Source: NIOZ-UU13 sp964653075
GTDB lineage: Bacteria; Planctomycetota; Phycisphaerae; Sedimentisphaerales; Anaerobacaceae
Length of the DNA: 64,000 bases
Assembly (NCBI GenBank): GCA_964653075.1
Contig: CAZZAX010000004.1
Location: 39,923 to 103,922, forward strand
Direction of reading: 5' to 3'
The position numbers and the translations under genes are program-made. Positions 1 through 8,515 of the stretch are shown here, one piece after another (the first letter of the stretch is position 1; the number at the start of each line of letters is the position of its first letter). The notes beneath the pieces were generated by a model. It was not told where the DNA came from, searched no databases, and saw only the letters and a list, made by a program, of their open reading frames with translations.

Positions 1-513
1 AAAGGCGGCTCACAGGTTGGGTTGGCCGCAGAAATCGGCATTAGAGCCGCCACGCAGGAAACACCTCAAGGATTTGTTTATACTGTCTCAAAAGACGGGG
101 CCCTATTGTACCGCTTCGACACAAAGACCGAAGATGTCCAACAACTTGGCTCTGCAGCTATAGGAAGTCAGACTTACATCACCTCCATAGATTCTGATCC
201 GACCGGGCGGTATCTTTATTATGTCCCGGGTGCACATGGTGGTAGTGAAAAGGATGGTGCGGCCGTGGTGCAGTTTGACACTAAGACAAAAAAGAAGAAA
301 GTGATTGCTTTTTTGTATCCTTTTCTGAAGAAACGGTACGGTTTCACTCCTCTGGGGACTTTCAGCACTGCAGTCGATCCGGCCGGAGATAAACTTTACA
401 TTACCTGGAACGGCAATATCGGCGGCAGCAGGCGCGGGCGGTTAACCTGGGATGCATGTGCGCTGACAGTCATCCATATTCCTGAGGAAGAACGGCAACC
501 CCTAAGGAGATAG
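1..513 (+). CDS. C-terminal part of a beta-propeller-like protein (partial)
   Basis: The reading frame is open from base 1, so the true start lies outside the window; the TTG at 22 is only the first start-like codon. About 170 residues are visible. They contain repeated beta-strand phrases such as 'SKDGALLYRFDTKT' and 'AAVVQFDTKTKKKKVIAF', and 'SDPTGRYLYYVPG' / 'VDPAGDKLYITWNG', which look like successive blades of a seven-bladed, YncE-like propeller. The end is basic and has no membrane anchor. Function is unknown. The following 240 bases (514-752) show no gene. That it is a propeller is an inference from the blade-like repetition. Confidence 0.6.
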   Translation, partial: KGGSQVGLAAEIGIRAATQETPQGFVYTVSKDGALLYRFDTKTEDVQQLGSAAIGSQTYITSIDSDPTGRYLYYVPGAHGGSEKDGAAVVQFDTKTKKKKVIAFLYPFLKKRYGFTPLGTFSTAVDPAGDKLYITWNGNIGGSRRGRLTWDACALTVIHIPEEERQPLRR

Positions 514-752
514 GCCGCAGTAGTTGAAGATTTGACTTTGGACTCTTTGAGGGTGTCCGTTTTGATTTCATCTCATATCATAACGACAAACTTCGGCTAT
601 TCAAGCGATAATATACCAGTGACTCCCTATCACAATCCTGCAGGACGATCTTGAATTTTCGAGTTCCGGAGGGTATAGTGAGCGCTTGATTTTGAAAAGG
701 TCAGGACGGCTTTTGGACTGCCCATACGAATAAGTTCAGTGAAAGGTTTGCA

Positions 753-2234
753 ATGATGCGTAAAAATTACCAAATTACAATTCTTGTGTTGGCCTGCTTA
801 TCAGCACCCTGTGCCCTTGCCGCAGTGAAAATCAAGCCGCTTGTGCGCGTTGTCGATCTGGATGTGGGTCAAACTCACCGGGTTACACTTCATGACGGTA
901 GCAAGGCAATAGTGACTCTTTTAGAGTTGACTGAGAAACGCGACTCAGTTCGTAACGCAGTGCGAAAGGCGCAGGTCAAAGTAAAGGTCAACAGCCAAAC
1001 AACGTCCCTGGTCTCTTCGACGTATCATCTGCCGACGGCCATCGGCGGTGTCCAGATCGATTGTCCGGTCACAAAGGGCTACATACAGAACAGCAGCAAG
1101 GCCAACGCCTGGGGCCTGGTGAAAGACGCCCGTCTTCGGCTCTGGCCCACCGGCTCGCCATGGATTCGCCCCGGCACATTCATCTACCCGGTAAAGCAGA
1201 AGTGGTTTGCCAGCGATACCCAGATGGCCAACATTCCCTGCTATGTCAACGCCTGTGACGTACCTGCCCGCAAGGACATCTACTATCACTACGGCCTGGA
1301 CTTCGGCGGTTCGGAAGGGATGGTAGAGGTCGTAGCCGCCACGGACGGGTTGGTTGTTTCGGTGGGCGACCGCGTACTCGAGGGCCACAAGGATACGCCG
1401 GTAAGTCCGCGTTATGACGTGGTCTATATTCTCGACGATCGCGGCTGGTATTGCCGCTATAGCCATCTGGAGATGATTGCTACAGCGGTGATTCCGGGCA
1501 AGCGGGTGAAGATGGGGCAGCGTATCGGGCTTATCGGCAAGGAAGGCGGCAGCGGCGGCTGGTCACATTTGCATTTCGATATCAAGTGCCATCAGCCTTC
1601 CGGTAAATGGGGAACGCAAAACGGCTATGCATTCATCTGGCAGGCGTACCAACAGCAATACGGTCCGGAGATAATCGCCGTGGCCAGACCTCATCATTTG
1701 GTTTATACAGATGAAACTGTTCAGCTTGATGCTTCGAAAAGCTGGTGCAGGACGGGACAGTTTGCGAAGTACGAATGGGCATTTTGCGACGGCACCAAGG
1801 CGAAAGGAGATACTGTCAAGCGCGTGTATGAGCGAGCGGGCCAGTACAGCGAGATTGTGAAGGTCACGGATTCGGCCGGAAACTTCGCATATGATTTTGC
1901 TGTGGTGTATGTAATCGACCGCAATCACCCTGGGCGTGTGCCGCCTGCGATCCATGCGAATTATTATCCCACGTTCGGTTTGAGGGCGGGCGATGAGGTG
2001 ACGTTCAAGGTGCGTTCCTTCGCGACACAGCATGGCGAGGAAGTATGGGATTTTGGGGATGGAAGTGCCCGGGTGAAAGTGCAATCCGACGGCAACGCGG
2101 ACCAGCATAATCCGGCGGGCTATGCCGTCACACAACATCGGTATGGTAAAGCCGGGGATTATGTGGTTACGGTCAGGCGCAGTGACGAGCATGGGTACGA
2201 GGCAGTGGGACACTTGCACGTGCGGGTCAATTGA
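753..2234 (+). CDS. secreted M23-family metallopeptidase with PKD-type domains
   Basis: 493 residues. A signal peptide is clear (basic start, hydrophobic residues 8-22, ALA cleavage site near 23). The middle is an M23/LytM zinc peptidase: the HxxxD metal motif is H179/D183 in 'YYHYGLDFGG', the catalytic His is H238 in 'YSHLE', and the last HxH motif is H272/H274 in 'SHLHFD'. All expected ligands are present, so the enzyme should be active. After residue about 300 come two PKD-like modules ('DASKSWCRTGQFAKYEWAFCDG' region and 'EEVWDFGDGSARV'), which usually mediate surface or polysaccharide contact. M23 enzymes cut peptide bridges in peptidoglycan or glycine-rich peptides; the natural substrate cannot be read. 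Stands alone, with 240 bases of gene-free DNA upstream. Confidence 0.85.
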   Translation: MMRKNYQITILVLACLSAPCALAAVKIKPLVRVVDLDVGQTHRVTLHDGSKAIVTLLELTEKRDSVRNAVRKAQVKVKVNSQTTSLVSSTYHLPTAIGGVQIDCPVTKGYIQNSSKANAWGLVKDARLRLWPTGSPWIRPGTFIYPVKQKWFASDTQMANIPCYVNACDVPARKDIYYHYGLDFGGSEGMVEVVAATDGLVVSVGDRVLEGHKDTPVSPRYDVVYILDDRGWYCRYSHLEMIATAVIPGKRVKMGQRIGLIGKEGGSGGWSHLHFDIKCHQPSGKWGTQNGYAFIWQAYQQQYGPEIIAVARPHHLVYTDETVQLDASKSWCRTGQFAKYEWAFCDGTKAKGDTVKRVYERAGQYSEIVKVTDSAGNFAYDFAVVYVIDRNHPGRVPPAIHANYYPTFGLRAGDEVTFKVRSFATQHGEEVWDFGDGSARVKVQSDGNADQHNPAGYAVTQHRYGKAGDYVVTVRRSDEHGYEAVGHLHVRVN

Positions 2235-2502
2235 CGCCTGCCATGGCAGCGATCGCCTTCTATAACGGAACTACTGCCCGCATTGCATTAGGAAAATTAG
2301 AAAGGACAATCGTAGTAAACCACAAGAATGAACAAAGAACATAATAAAAGGGAAAAATGAATTTTTTGAAACCCCGTGCTTATTTGATGCGACTAAACAA
2401 GAAAAGAAGATAAGATACAACTAACTTCGTTACGTGAGTGATATGTACATGTTTAATTTTATCGCACCTTATTATTTGCCAAATTTTAAGAGGAAGATAC
2501 TA

Positions 2503-4002
2503 ATGGCAAGAACAAAAATAAAGAGATTTGCAAAAGTTTTGCTTATTGTTACAGCAATGATGCTAACGCCAATTAATGTCTGTTCTCAAGAAAGACTTGA
2601 CAGCAGGCATAAAAATCCTCGATTAGACTTGAAACCAGATAAAATCCTGTGCCGTGGACAAGAATATGATGGTATGCGAGGGACACTTTATGTCCCGGAG
2701 GACAGAACAAGGTTAGACTCCAGAACGATTGAATTGCCGGTTGTTGTTGTAAAATCTTTGGGGCTGAATCCGGATTACCCAATATTCCAGTTTACCGGTG
2801 GTCCGGGCCTTTCCAATATTGCCCCTGGAGAGCATATCAAAGAGCAGGACCTGAAGAACCATGATGTAGTCGAAGTTGGGTACAGAGGCGTTGATGGAAC
2901 TCCTCAGCTAAAGCACCCTCTTTTTGATGAGATTTTAAAGACTCCAAACCTTGTTTCTCAGTCGAGCCTGAAAGAAATAGGCAAAAAAATCACTCAAGCG
3001 GCTAAAGAGCTTATGGTAGCAGGTATTGACGTTGAGAAATACAATATTCTGAATGTCGTTGACGATATGGAAGCGGCAAGAGCTGCTCTGGGTTATGAGA
3101 AAATAAACATTACCGGCGGAAGTTATGGCGGTGCCGTGGTCATGGTTTATTGTTTAAGATACCCGGAGAGAATCCACAGAGCCATTATGATCGAATCTGC
3201 TTTCCCCTATGATATAGCTTTCGGTAAGCCTGAAGGATTTGACGCAAGACTTGATCATATTAATGAGCTTTGGAAGAAGGATCCCACAGCAGTAGAAAGG
3301 TCTCCAGATATTGTACAGACAATGAGGAATGTATTGGCCAACATGCCGGAAGAATATAACGGAATACCTATTGATCCATCAAAAGTCAGATTTATGACCT
3401 CCTTCGGCATTACGAATCAACGCTCTTACGCAAATATGGTTTTTGACGCTTACATTTCGGCGGAGGATGGGGATTTTGGCAGCATAGCTGCCACGTGTCT
3501 GATGTATGACCAGTTCATGGGTTTGATACAATATCCAGGGGATCTGCTGGCGAAGACGATTAGCAGTGTGACCGACCCAGACAGGGATTTCGTGTCTGAA
3601 TTATGTGATCCTGACTCGGTAATCGGCTCCCCGTTATCAATGCTTGCCTGGGGGAGTTTTCAATACAGTGACTGGCCAGTTAAGTCACTAGCAAAGGAAC
3701 ATCCGCCGACACAGAAATCTAACGTTGAGACACTGATATTTTACGGCAGCAAAGAGACGGGCGAGCCGTTCAGGAAGAGATATGAGACGAATTTCACTAA
3801 TGCCCGTTGGGTTATCCTCGACGATTTAGGCCATAATGATATCTGGACAATCATAGGGGAGGGAACACACGATCTGATGCTGAGGTTCTTGGATGACGGC
3901 GTTGTGGACACGTCCGGAATTGGCCAGATTCCTGAGTGGGACTTCAAAGCCCAAGTTACTTTCAATCAAATGCTCCAGCAGATGATGCAGCAAGTCAAAT
4001 AA
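2503..4002 (+). CDS. exported alpha/beta hydrolase, proline iminopeptidase/TAP-like
   Basis: I start this at ATG 2503 rather than GTG 2434: the purine-rich stretch 2488-2496 is a good ribosome site and the product then begins with a proper signal peptide (MARTKIKRFAKVLLIV...). 499 residues. The fold is that of the tripeptidyl/prolyl aminopeptidase group: oxyanion motif 'TGGPG' at 98-102, nucleophile Ser207 in 'GGSYGG', and the C-terminal His444 in 'DLGHND'. The acid is probably in the 'YGSKETGEPF' stretch. Family members release N-terminal residues from peptides or hydrolyse esters; the substrate is open. Located in periplasm or outer surface. No operon partner: about 270 bases precede it and 330 follow it before the next gene. 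Confidence 0.8.
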   Translation: MARTKIKRFAKVLLIVTAMMLTPINVCSQERLDSRHKNPRLDLKPDKILCRGQEYDGMRGTLYVPEDRTRLDSRTIELPVVVVKSLGLNPDYPIFQFTGGPGLSNIAPGEHIKEQDLKNHDVVEVGYRGVDGTPQLKHPLFDEILKTPNLVSQSSLKEIGKKITQAAKELMVAGIDVEKYNILNVVDDMEAARAALGYEKINITGGSYGGAVVMVYCLRYPERIHRAIMIESAFPYDIAFGKPEGFDARLDHINELWKKDPTAVERSPDIVQTMRNVLANMPEEYNGIPIDPSKVRFMTSFGITNQRSYANMVFDAYISAEDGDFGSIAATCLMYDQFMGLIQYPGDLLAKTISSVTDPDRDFVSELCDPDSVIGSPLSMLAWGSFQYSDWPVKSLAKEHPPTQKSNVETLIFYGSKETGEPFRKRYETNFTNARWVILDDLGHNDIWTIIGEGTHDLMLRFLDDGVVDTSGIGQIPEWDFKAQVTFNQMLQQMMQQVK

Positions 4003-4177
4003 ACTCTGAGACTATAGGCTTAAGGTACTACCTCATTATATTGGCAAAGCTTTATATACTTGCGAACCGTCCATACTTCTTTGGTCAGGCCCATCATAGA
4101 AACAAGTCTATTTTTTCAAAACACATACGTTGGAAATTCAGCGGTCTTACATTGGCTGTTTTCTTCATAAGTATACA

Positions 4178-4206
4178 TTGAATTGTTATACTCCTGTTGA
4201 TATAAT
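4178..4206 (+). promoter_or_regulatory. sigma70-type promoter for the PQQ-propeller gene at 4339
   Basis: -35 box TTGAAT (4178-4183), 17-base spacer, perfect -10 box TATAAT (4201-4206). It lies 130 bases before the start of the downstream gene. The -10 region and following bases (gatataatcactcc) recur at 18776-18789 in front of the enolase-superfamily gene. Confidence 0.65.
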
Positions 4207-4338
4207 CACTCCGGCATGCTGAAAGCAAATTTTTTATTTATTGTGCCGCTTGTACTTAGACGGGACGAAAGGCAACGTTATGGAATCCCGGAGCAAATAG
4301 ATTTCGCTACTGATATTTCTACTTAAAGGAGGCCGACT

Positions 4339-7300
4339 ATGAATAAAGGTATTTTCACTGTTCTCGTATTGATCTTCTCTCTGGCGCCTGGTGCATGTAT
4401 CGAGGAGGAGGAATTAGCGGACGCCGTGGGCGTTAAGGGCGGTTTTATTGTCTTCGTGGGCTGCGAAGATGGAAAACTGTTAGCTTCCCTGGGGGCAAAC
4501 GACGGCTTCGTGGTGCAGGGACTTTCCGATGACCCGGAGGCCGTCAAAGCAGCCAGAGAACAGGTCAAATCCGCAGGGACATACGGAAAGGTTTCTGTCG
4601 GGCTATTCAACGGCAAACAACTGCCCTACGTAGAGAGCCTTGTGAACCTGCTGGTAATCTCCGATGCCGGCGAGCTTTCCGCCGATGAGATCAAGCGGGT
4701 ATTGGTTCCGGGGGGCATGGCTTTGATTAAAGAAGGGCTGGAGATATCCGGGATGAAGACAGCTCCCCTTGAGGCTCTTGAGGGATGGAAGAGTTTTAAG
4801 AAGCCCTGGCCGGGGGAGATCGACGAGTGGACACACTATCTCCACGATTCACGGGGAACATCGGTGTCCGATGACGTGATTGCCGGGCACCCCAAGGGTT
4901 TGAGATGGACCGGCGGGCCGTTCTGGGCCAGGAGTCACGAACATACGGCCAGCCTGCAGGCTATGGTCTCGACTGCGGGCAGGATATTCTATGTGATGGA
5001 TGAGGGGCCGACAGAATCTATCCAACTGCCGCCCGAACTCTTCCTTACGGCACGCGACGCCTTCAACGGCACTGTCCTCTGGAAACGACCTCTGCGCGAC
5101 TGGTTCAATCCCCTCTATCCAGTCAAGAGCGGTCCCGGCTGGCTGCCCAGGAGACTGGTTGCCGTCGATGACAGGGTCTATATTGCCCCCGGTATAGGGC
5201 AGGACCTGCTCTGTATAGACGCCGCTACAGGAAAGACCGTTTGCACGTATGCCGGCACCGCCAGCACCTTCGAATTGATCGTCTCGGATGGTATCGTCTT
5301 CGCAGCGGTGGATACTGACCGAAAGCCCAACGATTATAACCAGCAGCATGCGAACTGCTGGCAAGAGCGGGACCGGGCAAGCAAGATATGGGGATGGACC
5401 CGAGAGAAGGGCATGCGCGTTGTCAAGGCAATGGAGGCCGAAAGCGGCAACCTCCTCTGGGAAAAGGAAATGCCTGTGGTTCCGATGACTCTGGCCGCCG
5501 ATAGTAGAATGGTGTGCCTTTATGACGGCATTTCTGTCATTTCTCTCGACAGGAACACCGGCACTGAACTCTGGAAGGCAAAGGTCTCGGAAGCGAAGCT
5601 TATCGGCACGGGATATAGCGGCCCGCGACTTGTCATCTGCCAGGACCGCGTTCTGTTCTCTCCGATGAGACAAATCTTCGCAATCTCCGCAGAGACGGGT
5701 AAGATACTCTGGTCCGTCAAGGACAAGCCTCGTTCAGGACACTTCAGCCTCGAGGATTTCTATATCATCGACAACATTGTATGGGCACTGCAACGGAGGA
5801 ACAACGGCGCATTCACCACGTACAGCCTGGAGGATGGAACCCAGCTCGCTGAGTACATCAATCCGATACAGTCTTTCTATATCCACCAGAGGTGCTATCC
5901 CGGCCGGGCCACCGTGAAGTACCAGCTGCCGCCGATAATGGGAACCCAGGTTTACGACATGGAAAAGGACAAGTGGTTCAATAATCACTGGATTCGGGGG
6001 GGCTGCGTTTATGGGAGCATGCCCGCTAACGGTATGGTCTATGCCACTCCAAATGCATGCGCATGCTATTACCAGTCCAAGCTCAACGGCTTCAACGCCG
6101 TCGCGCCAAAGGCCCAGTCAGCAGTGGCTTTGCCCCTCGAAGAGAGATGGGTGAAGGGGCCGGCGTACGGCAAATACGATAAACAGGCCCAATATTCGGC
6201 CTCAGAGTGGCCGACTTTTCGCCACGACAATAGGCGCAGCGGGTACGTCAGAGCGAATGTTCCCGCCGAGGCCGAGCAGTCGTGGAAAAAGGACTTCGGC
6301 ACAAAGATCAGCCAGCCTACAATTGCGGCCGGTAAACTTTTGCTGAGCGCTGTCGATGAACACACCGTCTATGCCCTTGACGCCGCTTCGGGCCGGGAAA
6401 TCTGGCACTTTATCGCGGGCGGTCGCGTTGACTCTTCACCGACCATCTACAAGGGGCTTGCGATATTCGGTTGCGCAGACGGCTGGGTGTACGCTCTGAG
6501 CACCGTAGATGGAGAACTCGCCTGGAAATTCCGGGCCGCACCCAGCGCACGCAGGCTGATGTCCTATGGTCAGCCTGAGTCGGTCTGGCCACTCTCTGGC
6601 AGCACGCTGATCCAGGATGGCAGGCTTTACTGCGTGGCCGGCCGCTCCATGTTCCTTGACGGCGGCCTGCGCATGCTGATACTCAAGCCGGAAACGGGCG
6701 AACTTCTCTTTGAGAACATTATGGACAGCCGCATACCGGGTACTGACAAACAACTGCAGGACGTTCTGATGGGTAAACATATGCCTGTGGCAATGCCCGA
6801 CATTCTCTCCAGCGACGGCCAATACGTGTACATGAAATCTCAGACCTTCACCATGGACGGCAAGCGCGTGCGCGTCAGGCCTCAGCGCCCGGACACACAG
6901 TACGACGAGGAAGTTCATCTCTTCTCGCCGATATCGTTTCTGGACGAGGGCTGGCACCAGCGGACGTACTTGATCTACGGCCGAGCGGCCGGCGAGGGGT
7001 GGGCGGAATTCCAGCTACCACCCAAGCGGGTTCCCTGCGGTCGCATCATGTGCATCGATGAGGACAATGCCTATTCGTACGGGCGGGACCCGGAGCTGTT
7101 GTGCAATACTTCCGTCAGTGAATATCGGCTCTTCAGCGCAGGTAAAAGACCTCAGCGTAAGGTGGGAATTCCCAGGCTCGAAGGCACGTGGATCAAGGGC
7201 AAATACCCCAGTGACAATCCCCTGGCGGCCCACTCAGTGGACTGGAAACAACTTGCACAGCAGCCAAGGGAAAAACTTAGCGCCCTGGACTATAACTGGA

Positions 7301-7626
7301 TCCTGGAGGAACCCGAGATACTGGCAAAGGCCATGGTCCTGGCAAATGACCGGCTATTTATCGCAGGCCCCCGCGACGTGGCGGACGAAAAGGCGCTCTG
7401 GGGCCGTTCGAACGAAAAGATTTTCCAGGAGAAGATGGCAGCACAGGCCGCGTGGTTTAAGGGCGAACATGGCGGCATCATGCAGGTCTTCTCCAAGAAG
7501 GACGGCAGGAAGCTGGCCGAGAAGAAACTGGCCTATCTGCCGGCCTTCGATGGCCTGGTCGCTGCAAACGGCAAGTTGTATATGATTACTGAATGCGGCT
7601 CTGTCCTTTGTTACGAAGGGAAATAG
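4339..7626 (+). CDS. PQQ-like beta-propeller protein with N-terminal methyltransferase-like domain
   Basis: 1095 residues, preceded by a strong ribosome site (aaaggagg, 4326-4333). Residues 1-20 form a signal peptide. Residues about 30-150 resemble a Rossmann-type SAM-methyltransferase fold with a degenerate glycine loop ('FVGCEDGKLLASLG', then 'VLVPGGMALIKEG'). A linker 'DEWTHYLHDSRGT' (about 161) leads into a long series of PQQ/quinoprotein-type blades with the usual 'DAATGKTVC', 'DRNTGTELWKAK', 'DAASGREIWHF', 'STVDGELAWKFRAA' repeats. The first and second halves look like two propellers, joined near residues 610-640 ('SEWPTFRHDNRRSGYV'). No PQQ-dependent dehydrogenase active site was recognised, so a binding or scaffolding role is as likely as catalysis. 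A paralogue with the same order of parts lies at 25112-29509. Confidence 0.8.
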   Translation: MNKGIFTVLVLIFSLAPGACIEEEELADAVGVKGGFIVFVGCEDGKLLASLGANDGFVVQGLSDDPEAVKAAREQVKSAGTYGKVSVGLFNGKQLPYVESLVNLLVISDAGELSADEIKRVLVPGGMALIKEGLEISGMKTAPLEALEGWKSFKKPWPGEIDEWTHYLHDSRGTSVSDDVIAGHPKGLRWTGGPFWARSHEHTASLQAMVSTAGRIFYVMDEGPTESIQLPPELFLTARDAFNGTVLWKRPLRDWFNPLYPVKSGPGWLPRRLVAVDDRVYIAPGIGQDLLCIDAATGKTVCTYAGTASTFELIVSDGIVFAAVDTDRKPNDYNQQHANCWQERDRASKIWGWTREKGMRVVKAMEAESGNLLWEKEMPVVPMTLAADSRMVCLYDGISVISLDRNTGTELWKAKVSEAKLIGTGYSGPRLVICQDRVLFSPMRQIFAISAETGKILWSVKDKPRSGHFSLEDFYIIDNIVWALQRRNNGAFTTYSLEDGTQLAEYINPIQSFYIHQRCYPGRATVKYQLPPIMGTQVYDMEKDKWFNNHWIRGGCVYGSMPANGMVYATPNACACYYQSKLNGFNAVAPKAQSAVALPLEERWVKGPAYGKYDKQAQYSASEWPTFRHDNRRSGYVRANVPAEAEQSWKKDFGTKISQPTIAAGKLLLSAVDEHTVYALDAASGREIWHFIAGGRVDSSPTIYKGLAIFGCADGWVYALSTVDGELAWKFRAAPSARRLMSYGQPESVWPLSGSTLIQDGRLYCVAGRSMFLDGGLRMLILKPETGELLFENIMDSRIPGTDKQLQDVLMGKHMPVAMPDILSSDGQYVYMKSQTFTMDGKRVRVRPQRPDTQYDEEVHLFSPISFLDEGWHQRTYLIYGRAAGEGWAEFQLPPKRVPCGRIMCIDEDNAYSYGRDPELLCNTSVSEYRLFSAGKRPQRKVGIPRLEGTWIKGKYPSDNPLAAHSVDWKQLAQQPREKLSALDYNWILEEPEILAKAMVLANDRLFIAGPRDVADEKALWGRSNEKIFQEKMAAQAAWFKGEHGGIMQVFSKKDGRKLAEKKLAYLPAFDGLVAANGKLYMITECGSVLCYEGK

Positions 7627-7794
7627 TTGGTGTAAGGCCTGGTGTGCTGTTACTTGTGAGCCTGGAACCGTCCGCTCTTTATGTCTTTTTCCTTAGATTG
7701 AATCGGTAAAAAACACATCAATATCTAAAAACTTTTTACAGGTAGCTTAGTCCAGGCTTATCTAAAGTAAATGTAGCGAATCTCCTTTGCATAC

Positions 7795-8166
7795 CTATAT
7801 TTTAGCCAAATCTTTCACATAAAACAAATGCCCTGCACAGCGACAATCAGAAGCTCCAAAACCGGGCACGGCCAATTTATATATGCCGCCAAGCTCCTTT
7901 GCTAATTGACATTCGAACTCCCGCGGTCCGGGAATAATAATCGCCCCAAACATCTCCGCCTGGGCTGATAGATAATCAATATGCCAACGCAGAGTCTTTT
8001 TCTTTCTGTTATGACGTTCAATTCGTGCCGATAGATTCCGTTGAGCACTTCCGACATATAAGTACACTCCCTGGAGAAAACGAAACCTTCCGAATCGGCC
8101 TATCTGAATTTTCCGATCCTTCAGCATATAAAATACTGCAATGTATACTCCGGCATCCGAATTCAT
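7795..8166 (-). CDS. GIY-YIG nuclease family protein (DUF123 type)
   Basis: I choose ATG 8166, giving MNSDAGVYIAVF..., because the family begins with such a strand; the frame stays open upstream to 8223 and that longer start is possible. About 123 residues. The GIY-YIG core appears as 'GVYLYVGSAQRNLSARIERH', with the arginine-rich helix and a later 'WHIDYLSAQ', and cysteines near the end ('DCRCAGHLF') as is usual for this DUF123 subgroup. Such proteins are small DNA endonucleases or nuclease-like domains, sometimes fused to endonuclease III; the cellular role here is unknown. Convergent with the propeller gene upstream on the plus strand. Confidence 0.8.
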   Translation of the reverse strand: MNSDAGVYIAVFYMLKDRKIQIGRFGRFRFLQGVYLYVGSAQRNLSARIERHNRKKKTLRWHIDYLSAQAEMFGAIIIPGPREFECQLAKELGGIYKLAVPGFGASDCRCAGHLFYVKDLAKI

Positions 8167-8515
8167 TATTCCAATTAACACCCTCGCAATTCCAAATAAA
8201 ACGTAAAAAACCGACTTATTCATCCATAGAGCGATTAGGTATCACTTCTCCGCCTATCAATCAGGAACTGTTGATTCGTGTCTAATTTCTCTTCGATTAA
8301 ATCCTATTCTTCATTCTATTTTCTGATAGCCTGCTGTCAATACATCTTCTTTTTCATAATCGAGAGTTGCTCTATATTGTGCAAGGACATTAGCTTATGC
8401 TTAAAACATTCGACGAAAGCAGCTACTGAACTTGTGTTTTCAAGGTAAGTCTGGTAAAGTAGCCTGAACTCGTTGCACCCAGCAAAAAAAACGTAAATGT
8501 CAGCGATATAATGAA
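8167..8515. other. gene-free gap before the helicase gene
   Basis: AT-rich DNA between the GIY-YIG gene and the helicase gene. A 61-codon minus-strand frame (8337-8522) overlaps the helicase start and has no ribosome site or recognisable content. TATAAT occurs at 8507-8512, only 3 bases before the helicase ATG, with no matching -35 box, so I do not call it a promoter. Confidence 0.4.

Noticed and set aside
945..2219. 173- and 218-codon minus-strand frames opposite the M23 peptidase
   Set aside because: The plus frame has all catalytic residues of M23; the minus frames are antisense shadows.
2238..2249. 12-base palindrome ctgccatggcag after the M23 peptidase
   Set aside because: No loop and no T-run, so not a terminator; too short to mean anything alone.
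2434..2502. Upstream GTG start for the alpha/beta hydrolase
   Set aside because: Would place 23 residues before a good signal peptide; the ribosome site fits ATG 2503.
4849..5673. 274-codon minus-strand frame inside the PQQ propeller gene
   Set aside because: Shadow of a clear propeller coding region; no start signals or domain content.
8507..8512. TATAAT three bases before the helicase start
   Set aside because: No -35 box at a suitable distance and transcription would begin inside the gene.
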